Below are positions 45,417 to 55,321 of a DNA stretch of 64,000 bases, piece by piece. Under the pieces are notes generated by a model that was given only the letters and a program-made list of their open reading frames with translations, did no database searches and was not told where the DNA came from. The stretch is from Kribbella caucasensis. Lineage in GTDB: Bacteria > Actinomycetota > Actinomycetes > Propionibacteriales > Kribbellaceae. The position numbers and the translations under genes are program-made. Within the stretch, counting starts at the first letter, position 1, and each line of letters begins with the position of its first letter. The stretch spans positions 124,001-188,000 of the forward strand of contig NZ_SNWQ01000008.1 of the NCBI RefSeq assembly GCF_004361855.1, written 5' to 3'.

Positions 45417-46535
45417 TCACCAGACCCGATAGACGGCCCCTGGACCGAAGATCGGCGAGGAGACGTAGATCCGACCCGACTTGCTGATCGCGGTACCGGC
45501 CGGCAGCGTCAGCTTGCCGCGGGCCAGTTCCTTCCGCGGACCGGCCTTGTGCCACTTGCCGGGCCACTGGATGATCAGCGAGCCGATCGACGATCCGCCC
45601 AGCTCCCACTTGAACCAGCTCTCCCGAGCCAGCTGAACCACGGCAAGCGTGCCCCGCGGACCACCCGCGAGGTCGACGATCGAGGTGTACCCGTCGGCGT
45701 ACCGCTGGCAGTTGCCCTTGTGTGGCTTGACCGGATCACAGACCGCGCCGTACGAGCCCGGCTTGATCCGCCAGATCTGGGACTTGCCGGGTGTCGCCGG
45801 GAATCCCCGGAGTTCGCCGACGTACCAGTACCCGTCCGACCCGACCGTCACCGACGTGGCGACCGCCTCGCTCGGGATCGGCGTACCGGCAGGCGGCAGG
45901 TCGGTCGGGTTGCCCTCGGGATCCGTGGCGGGCAGACCCGGCGGCACCGGGACCACTCGCGGCTTCAACTTGGCGACCGTCTTGATGTAGCCGTTCGGCC
46001 AGACCCGGAGCAGGTCGTTGCCCGCCGCGTCGGCTACCAGGACGGTGCCATCCTTCAGTGCGGCGACGCCGAACGGGTTGGTCTCCTCGGCGGCTCCGTC
46101 TACGTTGTACGGATCCGGATGCGTCAGCTGGTACTTGCCGATGTCGGCGATCGCCAGCGGCGACTTACCCGGCCGCAACTTGTACAGCGTCGCGCCCCCC
46201 GGCATCGGAGGCGCTCCCGGCTCCCCGCCGGCCCCTGTCAGGGCGTATGTGTTTCCCCACTTGTCGGTGTCGATCGCCGGCGCGAACCCGCCCGGCACCT
46301 GCCCGAGCTTCCGGATCTTCTTCCCGTTGGCCCAAGCCTCGTACACCGACCCGTCACCGACGCTGTAGATGATCTTGCCGCCATGCGTCGCGACCCCACG
46401 CGGCGAGTCGAGCCCAGTGATCACCGGCTTCAACCCGCCATGGTGCTTCCCCGTCGCCTCGGCCTGCCCGGCTACCAATACGGAACCGACCAGTGCCACA
46501 GCGGAAACCGCGGCCAGACGTGCTTTTACCCCCAC
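45417..46535 (-). CDS. Secreted ScyD/ScyE-family beta-propeller-like protein
   Basis: This 372-residue protein has a signal peptide of 27 residues (VKARLAAVSAVALVGSVLVA, then GQAEA). The mature part has repeated strand motifs as in NHL/YWTD propellers (VITGLDSPRGVATHGG, then NPFGVAALKDGTVLVADAAG and SVTVGSDGYWYVGEL). It matches the family named ScyD/ScyE, whose actinobacterial members have no proven role. GTG 46535 lies behind GGGGGAG. It sits between ctaA and ctaB, where M. tuberculosis has no such gene. Confidence 0.82.
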   Translation of the reverse strand: MGVKARLAAVSAVALVGSVLVAGQAEATGKHHGGLKPVITGLDSPRGVATHGGKIIYSVGDGSVYEAWANGKKIRKLGQVPGGFAPAIDTDKWGNTYALTGAGGEPGAPPMPGGATLYKLRPGKSPLAIADIGKYQLTHPDPYNVDGAAEETNPFGVAALKDGTVLVADAAGNDLLRVWPNGYIKTVAKLKPRVVPVPPGLPATDPEGNPTDLPPAGTPIPSEAVATSVTVGSDGYWYVGELRGFPATPGKSQIWRIKPGSYGAVCDPVKPHKGNCQRYADGYTSIVDLAGGPRGTLAVVQLARESWFKWELGGSSIGSLIIQWPGKWHKAGPRKELARGKLTLPAGTAISKSGRIYVSSPIFGPGAVYRVW

Positions 46536-46859
46536 TGCTCCCCCTTGATTCAGTGCTCCCCAACGTCTCCCCAGCGTGGAGTTCTCCCCACAGACCACCC
46601 ATGTCAACACCCCCACGCCCCCAGGTCAACGCCTCACTCCCCACCCGATGACCCCGGCAACGTTCCGCACCCAAACCCCTACCCCCCGCACACTTTCCCC
46701 CACCCCACCACCCTCGTTGCCCCCAGCAACCACCCACCACATCCACAGCACGGTGAGAATTCGCCAACATACGGCAACTGGTTACCACCCAAGGGCCACC
46801 AACCGGCCATTACACGGCTGGCGGGTTGTTGCACAGACCAACAACGGGTGGTGTCGCCA

Positions 46860-46982
46860 CATCCCGGGACCTTGAACAACAACCCGGGACCTTGAACAAC
46901 AACCCGGGACCTTGAACAACAACCCGGGACCGTGAACTGGCTATTACATGTTCAAGCCCCCCACTTCTTGACCGAGGTCCCC
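46860..46982 (+). repeat. 20-bp tandem repeat element with terminal hairpin and tail (copy 2)
   Basis: Four units start at 46860, 46880, 46900 and 46920; the middle two are identical (CAACCCGGGACCTTGAACAA). An imperfect hairpin with an inverted half copy follows (46926-46937 with 46950-46961), then the tail CTTCTTGACCGAGGTCCCC at 46964-46982. Unit, hairpin and tail correspond to copy 1 at 35820. Confidence 0.88.
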
Positions 46983-47040
46983 AGCGACGGCCCCCGACCC
47001 GGCCAGATCCCCGCTTACCACCGACTGTTCGCCCCGACCC

Positions 47041-47160
47041 GGCCCCGACCCCGTTCACCACCAACTGTTCGACCGAACACGGTCGCCACACCTCCCGGCG
47101 GCTCCGACCCCCGTTCACCGCGAACTGTTCGACCGAACACGGTCGCCATACCTTCCGGCG
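47041..47160 (+). repeat. 60-bp tandem repeat, two copies
   Basis: Positions 47041-47100 and 47101-47160 are direct copies with about 50 identical bases, including ACTGTTCGACCGAACACGGT. A degenerate third copy lies just upstream (near 47009-47040, ACCACCGACTGTTCG). The core TTCGACCGAA is a palindrome. Confidence 0.82.
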
Positions 47161-47185
47161 GCTCCGCGATAGCTGCGTCCTTCCC

Positions 47186-47266
47186 CTGGTCGGGGTGGTG
47201 TGTGTCAAGTGTCGAAGATCCCGAAGGGACGCCGAAGGCGCACTTGACGCACGCCACCCCGACCAG
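47186..47266. repeat. Palindrome with 26-bp arms and two mini-hairpins in loop
   Basis: Arms at 47186-47211 and 47241-47266 pair along 26 positions. The two exceptions are T opposite G on the plus strand, which would be wobble pairs in RNA. The 29-base loop contains two perfect 4-bp hairpins with GAA loops, TCCCGAAGGGA (47219-47229) and CGCCGAAGGCG (47230-47240), back to back. It could be a structured RNA, a terminator region for ctaB, or a mobile palindrome. Confidence 0.85.
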
Positions 47267-47449
47267 CACCCTCAAGCAGCCGGAGACGCCAACCACACCA
47301 GCCCCACCCCCGAACCACGCGCATCGCGTGCCGAGCGCAACCACCCGCACCCGTCCCGCGCAACCACACCAGCCGTCACCCCCGAACCACCCGAGCCCGG
47401 CGAACCACCCGAACCCCACGATGCGGGTCGGCGTACCGGCGGGCCCGGC

Positions 47450-48424
47450 TCAGTGCAGGAGCGGGTCGATCGCGGCCGCGATGAACAGCAGCGCCAGGTA
47501 GATGTTCGAGAAGTGGAACAACCGCATCGGCCGCAGCGCCGCGCCGTCGGCTCCCGTATGCGCGCGGGCCAACAACGCCCAAGCCTCCCGCAGGAACACG
47601 ACCCCAAGCACAACCGCCGCCAGCGGATACACAAACCCCGTACCCCCAACCGGCCACAACGCCACGGACGTGATCACCATGACAACGCTGTACGCAAAGA
47701 TCTGCCGCGCCGTAGCAACCGGCGTGGCCACAACCGGCAGCATCGGTACGTCGACTGACGCGTAGTCCTCGCGGTACCGCATCGCCAGCGACCACGTATG
47801 CGGCGGCGTCCAGAAGAACACCACCAGGAACAACACAATCGGCGTCCAGGCCAGCTCCCCCGTCACCGCCGTCCACCCGATCAACGTCGGGAAGCACCCA
47901 GCGATCCCACCCCAGACGATGTTCTGCACCGTCCGCCGCTTCAGCACCATCGTGTAGCCGAAGACATAGAACAGATTCGCCGCCAGCGCCAACCCCGACG
48001 AGAGCCAGTTGACGAACAACCCCAGCTCAATCGTCGCCAACACCCCGAGCACAACACCGAACACCGTCGCCGACCGCGGACTCACCGCATGCCTCGGCAG
48101 CGGCCGGCGCCGCGTCCGCCGCATCTGCTCGTCGATATCGCGATCAAGCACACAGTTGATCGTGTTCGCACTACCGGACGCCAAAATCCCGCCGACCAGC
48201 GTCGCGGCGACCACACCCAGCCCGGGCACTCCCCCGGCGGCCAGGAACATCACCGGCACGGTCGTGATCAGCAGGAGTTCGATGATGCGCGGCTTGGTCA
48301 GACCGACGTACGCCTTGATCACGTCGCGTACCGACGGACCGGACGCCTCGCGGGGAGCCGGGTCGGTCGGCAGCGGCGCCGGGTACGACGTCGTCGCGGC
48401 TGCACGCGGGTCGACGGCCGTCAC
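47450..48424 (-). CDS. ctaB: Protohaem IX farnesyltransferase (haem O synthase)
   Basis: This 324-residue membrane prenyltransferase makes haem O. The first Asp motif is NCVLDRDIDEQMRRTRRRPL and the second is in YREDYASVDVPMLPVV. Nine helices are expected. I chose GTG 48424 behind GAGG; earlier codons give a non-conserved extension. The gene diverges from tkt, as in M. tuberculosis. Confidence 0.94.
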   Translation of the reverse strand: MTAVDPRAAATTSYPAPLPTDPAPREASGPSVRDVIKAYVGLTKPRIIELLLITTVPVMFLAAGGVPGLGVVAATLVGGILASGSANTINCVLDRDIDEQMRRTRRRPLPRHAVSPRSATVFGVVLGVLATIELGLFVNWLSSGLALAANLFYVFGYTMVLKRRTVQNIVWGGIAGCFPTLIGWTAVTGELAWTPIVLFLVVFFWTPPHTWSLAMRYREDYASVDVPMLPVVATPVATARQIFAYSVVMVITSVALWPVGGTGFVYPLAAVVLGVVFLREAWALLARAHTGADGAALRPMRLFHFSNIYLALLFIAAAIDPLLH

Positions 48425-48842
48425 GAACACCTCGAACTCAGTGGGTTGACGCCGGTCACCGGCGCTGACGATTCGACAGTCTACGACGCCCCGTAGGAGG
48501 GTTCTCGCAGCCCCCCATGCGCGTCCCGCACCCCACCCGGCGGGCAGTCCGACGGGCAACCGTGCCGCCCCGGTAACGCAGCCGTCGGACGGCGGTAATC
48601 AACCCATGGGATAAGAGGCATGCGACCACGGCGAAAGGGCACCCGTGTGACGTGCAAGACGTCGGGAACAACGACGCAACCATCCAGGTTTCGAGGTATG
48701 GAAGGCAGCGAACGGCCAGGCGAGTAGGCTCGCTCACGGTGACGCGCGGGGGCGCGACCGGCGCGGGATTCCGCCGGCCGGCCGGGCCTCGTACGCCGAC
48801 CAGACGGAGTGTTTCGCAGCCATCGAGAGGAGCGCCGCCGGC
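48425..48842. promoter_or_regulatory. 418-bp divergent region between ctaB and tkt
   Basis: No gene is supported here. It should hold both promoters. A TAGGCT hexamer near 48726 could be a -10 for tkt, but I found no matching -35. A GAGAGGAG site lies before the tkt GTG. I saw no repeat. Confidence 0.45.
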
Positions 48843-51005
48843 GTGACGGAGAAGACCAGCCCCAAGCTTGAATGGACCGAGCTCGACAAGCGCGCGGTCG
48901 ACACCGTGCGGGTCCTCGCGATGGACGCGGTGGAGAAGGTCGGCAACGGCCACCCCGGTACGGCGATGAGCCTGGCGCCGGCAGCGTACCTGCTGTTCCA
49001 GAAGGTGATGCGGCACAACCCGGCCGACCCGGACTGGGCCGGTCGCGACCGGTTCGTGCTGTCCGCCGGGCACTCCAGCCTGACCCTCTACATCCAGCTC
49101 TATCTGGCCGGTTTCGGCCTGGAGCTCGACGACCTCAAGGCGCTGCGCACCTGGGGCAGCGCGACCCCCGGCCACCCCGAGCACGGCCACACCAAGGGCG
49201 TCGAGACGACCACCGGCCCCCTCGGCCAAGGCGTCGGCAACGCGGTCGGGATGGCGATGGCCAGCCGTCGCGAGCGCGGCCTGTTCGAGCCCGAGGCCGC
49301 CGCGGGCGTGGGGGTCTTCGACCACCAGATCTACGTGATCGCGTCCGACGGCGACCTGGAGGAGGGCGTCTCCGGTGAGGCGTCATCATTGGCCGGCCAC
49401 CAGCAGCTCGGCAACCTCACGCTGATCTACGACGACAACAAGATCTCCATCGAGGACGACACCGCGGTCGCGTTCTCCGAGGACGTCTCCGCCCGCTACG
49501 CGGCGTACGGGTGGCACGTCCAGGACGTTGACTGGACAGGAGGCGGCACGGGGTACGACGAAGACGTGCAGGCCCTGTACGACGCCATCAAGGCGGCCGA
49601 GGTGGTCACCGACAAGCCGAGCTTCATCCGGCTGCGGACCATCATCGGCTGGCCGGCGCCGACCAAGCAGAACACCGGCAAGATCCACGGCTCGGCGATC
49701 GGCGCCGACGAGGTGGCCGCGACCAAGAAGCTCATCGGATTCGACCCGGAGCAGACGTTCGAGGTCGCCGACGAGGTGATCGAGCACGCCCGCAAGGCGC
49801 TCGAGCGCGGCAAGGCCCTGCAGGACGAGTGGAACACCAAGTACGACGCCTGGCGCACGGCCGCGCCGGAGCGGGCAGAGCTGTTCGACCGGCTGGGCAA
49901 GCGCGACCTGCCGGCCGGCTGGAAGGACGCGCTGCCGAGCTGGGACGCCGACGCCAAGGGTGTCGCCACCCGGTCCGCATCGGGCGAGGTGCTGACCAAG
50001 CTGGCGCCCGAGCTGCCCGAGCTGTGGGGCGGTTCGGCCGACCTCGCCGGTTCGAACAACACCACCCCGAAGGGTGAGCCGTCGTTCATCCCGGCCGAGC
50101 ACTCGACCAAGGAGTTCCAGGGCAACGAGTACGGCCGCGTCCTGCACTTCGGCATCCGCGAGCACGCGATGGGCTCGGTGCTGAACGGCATCGCGCTGCA
50201 CGGCGGCACCCGGCCGTACGGCGGAACCTTCCTGGTCTTCAGCGACTACATGCGCCCGGCGGTCCGGCTGGCCGCGCTGATGAAGCTGCCGGTCACCTAC
50301 GTCTGGACGCACGACTCGATCGGCCTCGGCGAGGACGGCCCGACCCACCAGCCGATCGAGCACCTGGCCGCACTGCGGGCGATCCCGGGCCTGGACGTGG
50401 TCCGCCCCGGCGACGCGAACGAGACCGCCGCCGCGTGGGCCGCGATCCTCGAGCACACCGACCGTCCGGCCGGTCTGGCGCTGACCCGGCAGAACGTGCC
50501 GACCTTCCCGCGCGGCACCGACGGGTTCGCCACCACGGAGAACGTGAAGAAGGGCGGCTACACGCTGCTCGACACCGACGGCACGCCGGACGTGGTCCTG
50601 ATCGGCACCGGCTCGGAGCTGCAGCTGGCCGTCGAGGCGCGGAACACGCTGGCCGACGAGGGCATCAAGGCCCGGGTCGTGTCGATGGTCTCCCGCGAGT
50701 GGTTCGACGAGCAGGACGACGCGTACCGGGACTCGGTCATCCCGCCGCAGGTCCGGGCCCGGGTCTCGGTCGAGGCCGGGGTGTCCCTCGGTTGGCGCGA
50801 GATCGTCGGCGACGCCGGTCGCAGCGTGAGCCTCGAGCACTTCGGCGCGTCCGCGGCGTACCAGACCCTGTACAAGGAGTTCGGCATCACCGCCGAGGCC
50901 GTCGTACAGGCCGCCAAGGACAGCATCGCCGCAGCCGCCGAGCTCGGTGGCTCCGGGACCCCGGCCGGCCGGCATGCGGCCGGTGGGGTCGGACCCGCTG
51001 ACTGA
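48843..51005 (+). CDS. tkt: Transketolase
   Basis: This 720-residue thiamine-diphosphate enzyme moves two-carbon units in the pentose phosphate pathway. Signs are [17 protein letters not shown] near the start, the ThDP motif [20 protein letters not shown] ending in [22 protein letters not shown], and [20 protein letters not shown]. The C-terminus has a short Gly/Ala tail ([12 protein letters not shown]). The start GTG 48843 follows GAGAGGAG. It is the first gene of tkt-tal-pgi-zwf-opcA-pgl. Confidence 0.97.
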   Translation: MTEKTSPKLEWTELDKRAVDTVRVLAMDAVEKVGNGHPGTAMSLAPAAYLLFQKVMRHNPADPDWAGRDRFVLSAGHSSLTLYIQLYLAGFGLELDDLKALRTWGSATPGHPEHGHTKGVETTTGPLGQGVGNAVGMAMASRRERGLFEPEAAAGVGVFDHQIYVIASDGDLEEGVSGEASSLAGHQQLGNLTLIYDDNKISIEDDTAVAFSEDVSARYAAYGWHVQDVDWTGGGTGYDEDVQALYDAIKAAEVVTDKPSFIRLRTIIGWPAPTKQNTGKIHGSAIGADEVAATKKLIGFDPEQTFEVADEVIEHARKALERGKALQDEWNTKYDAWRTAAPERAELFDRLGKRDLPAGWKDALPSWDADAKGVATRSASGEVLTKLAPELPELWGGSADLAGSNNTTPKGEPSFIPAEHSTKEFQGNEYGRVLHFGIREHAMGSVLNGIALHGGTRPYGGTFLVFSDYMRPAVRLAALMKLPVTYVWTHDSIGLGEDGPTHQPIEHLAALRAIPGLDVVRPGDANETAAAWAAILEHTDRPAGLALTRQNVPTFPRGTDGFATTENVKKGGYTLLDTDGTPDVVLIGTGSELQLAVEARNTLADEGIKARVVSMVSREWFDEQDDAYRDSVIPPQVRARVSVEAGVSLGWREIVGDAGRSVSLEHFGASAAYQTLYKEFGITAEAVVQAAKDSIAAAAELGGSGTPAGRHAAGGVGPAD

Positions 51006-51042
51006 CACCACCTACAACAGAACATTTCGGAGGGCTTCGGAC

Positions 51043-52164
51043 ATGAACGATCGCTTGAAAGCACTCGCCGACGCGGGTGTCTCCATCTGGCTCGACGACC
51101 TCTCCCGGCAGCGGCTCAGCAGCGGCAGCCTGGCGGAGTTGATCCATGACCAGCACGTCGTCGGGGTGACCACCAACCCGACGATCTTCGCCAAGGCGAT
51201 CTCCGACGCGGACGCGTACGCCGAGCAGGTGGCCCGGCTGGCCGCCGACGGGGTCTCCACCGACCAGGCGATCCGGGTGATCACCACCGACGACGTCCGG
51301 GCCGCCGCCGATCTGTTCAAGCCCGTGTACGACGACACCGAGGGCGTGGACGGCCGGGTCTCGATCGAGGTCGAGCCCGGTCTGGCCCGGGAGACCGAGA
51401 AGACGATCGCCCAGGCCAAGGAGCTGTGGGAGGCCGTCGGCCGGGAGAACGTGTTCGTCAAGATCCCGGCCACCAAGGAAGGCCTGCCGGCGATCACCGA
51501 GACCCTTGCCGCCGGCATCAGCGTGAACGTGACGCTGATCTTCTCCCTGGACCGGTACAAGGCCGTCGCGGACGCGTTCCTCAGCGGTCTGGAGAAGGCG
51601 CTCGACAACGGTCACGACGTGACCAAGCTGGGCAGCGTCGCCTCCTTCTTCGTCAGCCGGGTGGACACCGAGATCGACAAACGATTGGACGCTTTCATCG
51701 GCACCGCCTCCGAAGACACAGCGAAAGCCCTGAAGGGCAAGGCCGCGATCGCCAACGCCCGTCTCGCGTTCGAGGCGTACGAGGAGATCTTCTCGTCCGA
51801 TCGCTGGCGCGAGATCGAGACCGCCGGGGGCAAGCCGCAGCGCCCGCTGTGGGCATCCACCGGCGTCAAGGATCCGGCGTACCCGGCCACCATGTACGTC
51901 GACGAGCTGGTCACCAACGGCGTCGTCAACACGATGCCAGAGGCAACCATCAAGGCGGTCGCCGAGCAGGGTGAGGTCACCGGCGACACGGTCCGCAACA
52001 CGTACGACGAGGCCCGCAAGCTCTTCGCGGACCTGGAGGCGCTCGGCGTCTCGTACGACGAGGTCGTGCAGGTGCTCGAGGACGAGGGCGTCAGCAAGTT
52101 CGACGTGTCCTGGTCCGAGCTGCAGGACACCGTCACCTCGGCACTGAAGGCGGCCGCCAAGTGA
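51043..52164 (+). CDS. tal: Transaldolase
   Basis: This 373-residue transaldolase of the long actinobacterial type moves dihydroxyacetone units. The Schiff-base lysine is in [17 protein letters not shown]; others are [15 protein letters not shown] and [19 protein letters not shown] 51043 lies behind GGAGGG, 37 bp after tkt. It overlaps pgi by four bases. Confidence 0.96.
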   Translation: MNDRLKALADAGVSIWLDDLSRQRLSSGSLAELIHDQHVVGVTTNPTIFAKAISDADAYAEQVARLAADGVSTDQAIRVITTDDVRAAADLFKPVYDDTEGVDGRVSIEVEPGLARETEKTIAQAKELWEAVGRENVFVKIPATKEGLPAITETLAAGISVNVTLIFSLDRYKAVADAFLSGLEKALDNGHDVTKLGSVASFFVSRVDTEIDKRLDAFIGTASEDTAKALKGKAAIANARLAFEAYEEIFSSDRWREIETAGGKPQRPLWASTGVKDPAYPATMYVDELVTNGVVNTMPEATIKAVAEQGEVTGDTVRNTYDEARKLFADLEALGVSYDEVVQVLEDEGVSKFDVSWSELQDTVTSALKAAAK

Positions 52165-53774
52165 GCACTCCGGCAGTCAGCACGCAGAACGGCGACTGGA
52201 CCGAGGTGATCGACCGGCTGGTGTCGGAGAAGATCGCCTCCCGGATCGCCGGGAAGGACGCCACCATCTGGGGTCCCGAGGCCGAGGCGGAGTCGTCGAT
52301 CCGGCTCAGCTGGGTCGACCTGTACGAGTCCTCGCGGCCGCTGCTGGCCGAGATCGAGGCGTTGCAGGCGGATCTGCGGGCCGAGGGCCTGGACCGGATC
52401 GTGCTGGCCGGGATGGGTGGTTCGTCGCTCGCGCCCGAGGTGATCACCCGGACGGCCGGCGTGGAGCTCGTCGTGCTCGACTCGACCAACCCCAGCGTGA
52501 TCGCGCGGGCTCTGGCCGGTGACCTGCAGCGCACCGTCCTGGTGGTCTCCAGCAAGTCCGGTGGCACGGTCGAGACCGACAGCCAGCGGCGTACGTTCAT
52601 CAAGGCGTTCACCGACGCCGGGATCGACGCGGCCAGCCGGATCATCGTCGTGACCGACCCGGGCTCGCCGTTCGAGAAGCTCGCGGCGGACGAGGGCTAC
52701 TGCAAGACGTTCCTGGCCGATCCGCATGTCGGCGGCCGGTACAGCGCGCTCACCGCCTTCGGTCTGGTCCCCTCGGCGCTCGCCGGGGCGGATGTGGCCG
52801 AGCTGCTGGACCAGGCAGCCGAGGCCGCTCCCGCGCTCGTGGCCGACTCGGCCGACAACCCGGCGCTCGTGCTGGGTGCCGTGCTGGCCGGTACGCCGGG
52901 CCGGGACAAGGCGATCGTGGCCGCGGACGGCTCCGACATCGTCGGCTTTCCGGACTGGGCCGAGCAGCTGATCGCCGAGAGCACCGGCAAGAACGGCACG
53001 GGTGTGCTGCCGGTCGCGGTCGAGGGATTCCAAGCACCCGAGTTGCGCAGCAAGGCCGCGGACCTCGTGGACACGCTGCTCGCGGACAAGGCAGCCGGCG
53101 AGGTGCCGACCGCACTGACGTCCGGGCCGCTCGGCGGGCAGTTCCTGCTGTGGGAGACGGCGACCGCCGTAGCCGGGTACCTGCTCGGCATCAACCCGTT
53201 CGACCAGCCGGATGTGGAGAGCGCCAAGGTCGCCGCACGCGGTCTGCTCGACGCCCAGCCCGAACCGGAAGCGGCAGCCTTCACCGACGGATCCGTTGAG
53301 GTCCGCGGTTCCGAGGGACTGCTGGACGGCATCGACAGCCTTCAGGGCGCGGTGGAAACGCTGTTGGGCAAGCTCGCCGACGACGGCTACCTGGCCGTCA
53401 TGGCGTACCTCGACTCCGAGCGGGACGCCGATCTGCTGGCGATCCGCCCGGCGCTGGCGATCCGGACCGGGCGTCCGGTGACATTCGGCTGGGGACCGCG
53501 GTTCCTGCACTCCACCGGGCAGTACCACAAGGGCGGCCACCCGCAGGGAGTGTTCTTGCAGATCACCACCTCGGAGACCGAGGACGTGGCCATCCCGGAC
53601 CGCCCGTTCACCTTTGGCACGCTGATCTCGGCCCAAGCCGCTGGTGACGCGAACGTCCTGGCCGACCGCGGCCGCCCGGTCCTGCGTCTGCACCTGACGG
53701 ACGCGGCCGCCGGCGTACGGCAATTGCTGTCTCTTCTCGACACTCACGAAACCTCGGAGGCAAGCGGCCGATGA
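52161..53774 (+). CDS. pgi: Glucose-6-phosphate isomerase
   Basis: This 537-residue two-SIS-domain enzyme interconverts glucose-6-P and fructose-6-P. The phosphate-binding segment is [20 protein letters not shown]; the C-terminal part has [20 protein letters not shown] with the catalytic His. Its sequence is the actinobacterial type found in pentose-phosphate operons; these are sometimes annotated as fused or bifunctional with transaldolase, but here tal is a separate gene. GTG 52161 overlaps tal. Confidence 0.93.
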   Translation: MSTPAVSTQNGDWTEVIDRLVSEKIASRIAGKDATIWGPEAEAESSIRLSWVDLYESSRPLLAEIEALQADLRAEGLDRIVLAGMGGSSLAPEVITRTAGVELVVLDSTNPSVIARALAGDLQRTVLVVSSKSGGTVETDSQRRTFIKAFTDAGIDAASRIIVVTDPGSPFEKLAADEGYCKTFLADPHVGGRYSALTAFGLVPSALAGADVAELLDQAAEAAPALVADSADNPALVLGAVLAGTPGRDKAIVAADGSDIVGFPDWAEQLIAESTGKNGTGVLPVAVEGFQAPELRSKAADLVDTLLADKAAGEVPTALTSGPLGGQFLLWETATAVAGYLLGINPFDQPDVESAKVAARGLLDAQPEPEAAAFTDGSVEVRGSEGLLDGIDSLQGAVETLLGKLADDGYLAVMAYLDSERDADLLAIRPALAIRTGRPVTFGWGPRFLHSTGQYHKGGHPQGVFLQITTSETEDVAIPDRPFTFGTLISAQAAGDANVLADRGRPVLRLHLTDAAAGVRQLLSLLDTHETSEASGR

Positions 53775-55321
53775 CCGCTGAACTCGAAGACGAGCCGACC
53801 GGTCCGGTGAACCCGCTGCGGGATCCGCAGGACCGGCGGCTCCCCCGGATCGCCGGGCCGTCCAGCCTGGTGATCTTCGGTGTGACCGGCGATCTGGCAC
53901 GCAAGAAGTTGATGCCGGCCATCTATGACCTGGCGAACCGCGGGCTGCTGCCGCCGGGTTTCGCGCTGGTCGGGTTCGCCCGGCGCGACTACACGAACCA
54001 GGACTTCGCCCAGATCGTGCACGACTCCGTCAAGGAGCACGCGCGGACGCCCTTTCGCGAAGAGGTCTGGGCCCAGCTGGCCGAGGGGTTCCGGTTCGTC
54101 CCCGGTGACCTGACCGACGACGAGGCGTTCAAGCGGCTGCGGGAGACCGTCGACGAGCTGGACGTGACCCGGGGTACCGGTGGCAACCACGCGTTCTACC
54201 TGTCCATCCCGCCGGGCCTGTTCCCGCAGGTCGTGCAGCAGCTGTCCGAGCACGGGCTGACCGAGGAGAAGCCGGGCTCGTGGCGGCGGGTGGTGATCGA
54301 GAAGCCGTTCGGTCACGACCTGAAGAGCGCGCGGGAGCTGAACCGCGTCGTCGAGTCGGTGTTCCCGCCCGAGGCGGTCTTCCGGATCGACCACTATCTG
54401 GGCAAGGAGACCGTCCAGAACATGCTCGCGTTGCGGTTCGCCAACGCGATGTTCGAGCCGGTCTGGAACAGCCACTACGTCGACCACGTGCAGATCACCA
54501 TGGCCGAGGACATCGGCATCGGCGGCCGGGCCGGGTACTACGACGGCATCGGCGCGGCCCGGGACGTGATCCAGAACCACCTGCTCCAGCTGCTCGCGCT
54601 GACCGCGATGGAGGAGCCGGTCAGCTTCGATGCGTGGTCGCTGCGGCAGGAGAAGAAGAAGGTGCTGGCGGCCGTGAAGCTGCCGGGCCGGCTCGACCTG
54701 CACTCCGCCCGCGGTCAGTACGCCGCCGGCTGGGCGGGCGGCTCCAAGGTGAAGGGCTACCTGCAGGAGGACGGCATTCCGCAGTCCTCCGCGACCGAAA
54801 CCTTCGCGGCGCTGCGGGTGGACGTGGACACGCGCCGCTGGGCGGGGGTGCCGTTCTACCTGCGCACCGGCAAACGGCTCGGCCGCCGGGTGACCGAGGT
54901 GGCCGTGATGTTCAAGCGGGCGCCGCATCTGCCGTTCACCAAGACCGAGACCGAAGAGCTCGGCCAGAACGCGCTGGTGATGCGGATCCAGCCGGACGAG
55001 GGCATCACCATGCGGTTCGGCGCCAAGGTGCCCGGCACGATGATGGAGATCCGGGACGTGAACATGGACTTCGCGTATGGCGGGTCGTTCACGGAGTCGT
55101 CCCCCGAGGCGTACGAACGGCTCATCCTCGACGTACTGCTTGGTGATCCGCCGTTGTTCCCGCAGCACACCGAAGTGGAGCTGGGCTGGAAGATCCTCGA
55201 CCCGGTGATCGAGTACTGGGCCGAGCACGGCAAGCCGGACCAGTACGCCTCCGGCGGCTGGGGCCCGGACTCCGCGCACGAGATGCTCGCCCGCGACGGA
55301 CGCGCCTGGAGGCGGCCATGA
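53771..55321 (+). CDS. zwf: Glucose-6-phosphate dehydrogenase
   Basis: This 516-residue NADP-linked enzyme opens the oxidative branch. The nucleotide-binding start is VIFGVTGDLARKKLMPAIYD and the active-site signature is FRIDHYLGKETVQN, with the catalytic His of that segment and the lysine of EKPFGHD. It overlaps pgi and opcA by four bases each, so the three are made together. Confidence 0.97.
   Translation: MTAELEDEPTGPVNPLRDPQDRRLPRIAGPSSLVIFGVTGDLARKKLMPAIYDLANRGLLPPGFALVGFARRDYTNQDFAQIVHDSVKEHARTPFREEVWAQLAEGFRFVPGDLTDDEAFKRLRETVDELDVTRGTGGNHAFYLSIPPGLFPQVVQQLSEHGLTEEKPGSWRRVVIEKPFGHDLKSARELNRVVESVFPPEAVFRIDHYLGKETVQNMLALRFANAMFEPVWNSHYVDHVQITMAEDIGIGGRAGYYDGIGAARDVIQNHLLQLLALTAMEEPVSFDAWSLRQEKKKVLAAVKLPGRLDLHSARGQYAAGWAGGSKVKGYLQEDGIPQSSATETFAALRVDVDTRRWAGVPFYLRTGKRLGRRVTEVAVMFKRAPHLPFTKTETEELGQNALVMRIQPDEGITMRFGAKVPGTMMEIRDVNMDFAYGGSFTESSPEAYERLILDVLLGDPPLFPQHTEVELGWKILDPVIEYWAEHGKPDQYASGGWGPDSAHEMLARDGRAWRRP

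Larger units (their letters stand above)
46536..47449. other. 914-bp intergenic region with several repeat structures
   Basis: Between the ScyD-like start and the ctaB end there is no supported gene. It holds a C-rich stretch (46570-46800), the second 20-bp repeat element (46860-46982), a 60-bp tandem repeat (47041-47160), a 26-bp-arm palindrome (47186-47266) and another C/A-rich stretch up to ctaB. Frames in it are Pro/Thr-rich and look random. Confidence 0.8.

Noticed and set aside
46860..46982. A CRISPR array.
   Set aside because: The 20-bp units abut with no spacer and no cas gene is nearby.
46932..47758. Genes in the 914-bp gap before ctaB.
   Set aside because: Frames here are Pro/Thr/His-rich, cover repeats and palindromes, lack ribosome binding sites and run into ctaB antisense.
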